This document shows positions 34,202 through 36,325 of a DNA stretch of 36,325 bases, piece by piece. Origin of the DNA: Candidatus Saccharimonadia bacterium (lineage in GTDB: Bacteria; Patescibacteriota; Saccharimonadia; Saccharimonadales; Saccharimonadaceae); assembly GCA_023262335.1 (NCBI GenBank), contig JALRBE010000009.1:1-36325 (forward strand), written 5' to 3'. Both the position numbers and the translations under genes were made by a program. Each line of letters starts with the position of its first letter. The first letter of the stretch is position 1. Below the pieces are notes generated by a model that worked only from the letters and a program-made list of their open reading frames with translations, was not told the origin of the DNA and ran no database searches.

Positions 34202-34707
34202 TATTTACTCCTTATTACGACGCTCAGATTGCGACCAGCCATCTGAGGTTGCTGCTCCATAACCGCGTCATCTTCCAACATCGTCGCGATCTTGTTGATC
34301 ATGTCGTATCCAAGCTCCTTGTGGGCCATCTCGCGGCCTCTGTAGAAGATTTGGATTCGTACCTTATGGCCTTCCTGGAGAAAGCTTCGTATTTTGCGAA
34401 GCTTGATCTCGAGGTCGCCTGAGCCGATCTTAAGACCGAACCGCATTTGTTTCAGCTCGCTTTGCTTGCTGCTCTTGCGATTTTTCTGCTGTTCCTTCAT
34501 CTTTTGGTACTGGTATTTGCCCCAGTCGATGATTTTTGCAACAGGTGGGTCGGCGTTCGGGGATATCTCGACCAAGTCGACTCCTGCATCGTTGGCGCGT
34601 TCAAGCGCTTCAGCCCGTGACATGATGCCCAGCTGCTCGCCGTCGCTGCCAATCACACGAAGCTCGGATGCCCTGATTGCCTCGTTGATGCGAATGGTAG
34701 TGTTGAT
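34201..34707 (-). CDS. infC: Translation initiation factor IF-3, putative AUC start
   Basis: [32 protein letters not shown] 7 nt upstream of ATC at 34707; promoter excludes the TTG at 34770. Confidence 0.88.
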   Translation of the reverse strand: MNTTIRINEAIRASELRVIGSDGEQLGIMSRAEALERANDAGVDLVEISPNADPPVAKIIDWGKYQYQKMKEQQKNRKSSKQSELKQMRFGLKIGSGDLEIKLRKIRSFLQEGHKVRIQIFYRGREMAHKELGYDMINKIATMLEDDAVMEQQPQMAGRNLSVVIRSK

Positions 34708-34773
34708 CGTCGATCTCCTCGTTGTTAGATACTGGTTGACTACTGACGTAGTTTGAGCGTTTACTCGCAAACT

Positions 34774-34802
34774 ATCATATCAGATATGACGCCTCTATTC
34801 AA
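34774..34802 (-). promoter_or_regulatory. infC promoter
   Basis: Minus strand TTGAAT-17 nt-TATGAT, predicted +1 near 34767. Confidence 0.75.
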
Positions 34803-34807
34803 GAGGT

Positions 34808-36313
34808 TTATCCACGATACTGCAATGCTTCCGCGATATGCATTTTTTGGATCGTCGCGTCACCGTCCATGTCGGCGATCGTTTGCGCCACTTTGATGAT
34901 TTTGAAATAGCTGCGAGCACTCAGCCCAAGGCGCTCGCCGGCGGCATTGAGGAGCTGTTTGGCGTCTTCTTGGAGGGAAAACAGCTTGTGTACTTGGCTG
35001 CTCGTTAAGGAACCGTTGTATATCATACTACTTTCATAACGTAATTCTTGTGCTTTTCGCGCTCGTTCAATGAACTCTAAAGCTGTTAAGTGTTGTTCGT
35101 TTTGCTTCGCCTTTTGTTCGAGTAGCGTTTCGTTTGGTACTCGTGAAACGCCGACGATCAGATCGATGCGGTCGAGGAGCGGACCCGACAGACGCTTCTG
35201 GTAGCCGATGATTTGGGTTGTGCTACAGCTGCATTCTTTGGTCGGGTCGCCGAGATAGCCGCACGGGCAGGGGTTCATGGTCGCGACAAGCATGAAATCC
35301 GCCGGGTAAACGACCCGTCCCCCTGCTCGCGTCACTGCTATTTTCTTGTCTTCGAGGGGCTGTCTGAGCGCTTCTAGCACTGAGCGGGGGTATTCGGGCA
35401 TTTCATCCATGAACAGGACGCCTAGGTGGGCTAAACTGATTTCTCCCGGCTTGGGCTTTGTGCCGCCACCTATGACCGCTACCGGGCTTGTGGTGTGGTG
35501 AGGCGCTCTGAAAGGCCGGGAAGCGACGATTTCGCCGTCGACCTCGCCAGCTATGCTGTGCAGCTTCGTGACGGCAATCCGTTCGTCGGGGGTGAGCGTG
35601 GGCATGAGACCGAGAAGCGTTTTCGCAAGCATGGTCTTGCCTGCGCCAGGTGGGCCGCTCAGCAACATGTTATGGCGGCCTGCGACGGCAATCGTCAGTG
35701 CTCGCTTCGCTTGCTCTTGCCCATGGACGTCATCAATGAGAGGCGCCGATGCGCCTGATGCTTTCGAGCGATCCTCGCTGTCGGCGGTGGGACTAAGTCG
35801 CGCTTCTCCTTTAAGGTGTAAGTAGAGCTCTTTGAGGGACGCGATTCCAATGACAGCGATGCCGTCAATAAGACACGCTTGATCGGCGTTCGTCTTGGGG
35901 ACGTACAACGTCGAAACGCCTGCTTTCTTCGCGGCTTCGGCAATGTTGATAGCGCCCCGTATTGGCCTGAGTGATCCGTCGAGCCCGAGTTCACCAGCAA
36001 AAACCGCGTCATTGACCTCGTTCTGACGGACCTGGCCGCTGCTGATAAGGAGAGCCAGCGCGATAGGTAAGTCGAACTGAGCCCCATCTTTTACTAGCTC
36101 CGCGGGCGCCAAGTTGATCGTTATCTTTTTCGCGGGGAATTCGAGCAGGGAGTTCCCGATAGCGCTACGGACCCGCTCCTTCGCTTCGTCGACGGACTTC
36201 GTGCCCATGCCGACGATTTGGATCGCCGGCAGGCCTGATTTCGCGTCGCTTTCAACCTCGACCATCGAGCCTTCGAAGCCGACGGGAGCGACCGTATGTA
36301 CTCGTGCCACCAT
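34808..36313 (-). CDS. comM: ComM/YifB family Mg-chelatase-like AAA+ ATPase
   Basis: FEGSMVEVESDAKSGLPAIQIVGMG, GPPGAGKTMLA, FRAPHHTTS, MNPCPCGY. Confidence 0.95.
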   Translation of the reverse strand: MVARVHTVAPVGFEGSMVEVESDAKSGLPAIQIVGMGTKSVDEAKERVRSAIGNSLLEFPAKKITINLAPAELVKDGAQFDLPIALALLISSGQVRQNEVNDAVFAGELGLDGSLRPIRGAINIAEAAKKAGVSTLYVPKTNADQACLIDGIAVIGIASLKELYLHLKGEARLSPTADSEDRSKASGASAPLIDDVHGQEQAKRALTIAVAGRHNMLLSGPPGAGKTMLAKTLLGLMPTLTPDERIAVTKLHSIAGEVDGEIVASRPFRAPHHTTSPVAVIGGGTKPKPGEISLAHLGVLFMDEMPEYPRSVLEALRQPLEDKKIAVTRAGGRVVYPADFMLVATMNPCPCGYLGDPTKECSCSTTQIIGYQKRLSGPLLDRIDLIVGVSRVPNETLLEQKAKQNEQHLTALEFIERARKAQELRYESSMIYNGSLTSSQVHKLFSLQEDAKQLLNAAGERLGLSARSYFKIIKVAQTIADMDGDATIQKMHIAEALQYRG

Positions 36314-36325
36314 AATGGTGCTTAT

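Noticed and set aside
1-36325. CRISPR array, toxin-antitoxin, prophage or restriction-modification system
   Set aside because: No regularly spaced repeats and no recognisable Cas, TA, phage structural or R-M genes seen

Overview
Gene-dense, fairly high-GC chromosomal segment using the standard genetic code (TGA is used as a stop). Gene content suggests a Saccharibacteria/TM7-like (Patescibacteria) genome; this is inference, with no database search. Main blocks: (1) a compact monoderm-type type IV pilus locus (pilM-pilN-like-pilO-like-small TM protein-pilB-pilT-pilC-pilin-pilD-three minor prepilins-PilX-like), about 2.1-13.8 kb; (2) a tyrosine recombinase, uppP, ndk, a HIT protein, a bPH-domain protein, a SurA/PpiC-like foldase and Fe/Mn SOD; (3) two tandem paralogous membrane-anchored surface proteins with cohesin-like, Fn3-like and CnaB-like modules; (4) six tRNAs (Arg-CCT, Asp-GTC, Thr-CGT, Gly-CCC, Val-GAC, Pro-GGG); (5) thrS preceded by a T-box riboswitch, then a HAD phosphatase, an alkyltransferase-like protein (PWHR) and miaA; (6) a Nudix-like/RNase H fusion, RNase P RNA, infC-rpmI-rplT and comM. 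Most notable for follow-up: the thrS T-box, whose UGGA bulge matches the U73 discriminator of the tRNA-Thr in this window; a highly structured 6S-like ncRNA candidate between an M50 protease gene and tRNA-Pro; a recurrent promoter-to-start geometry implying leaderless mRNAs for many operon-leading genes; an apparent AUC start codon for infC; a 30-bp duplication of the tRNA-Val 3' end that looks like an att scar; and a Nudix domain with a degraded catalytic box fused to RNase H.
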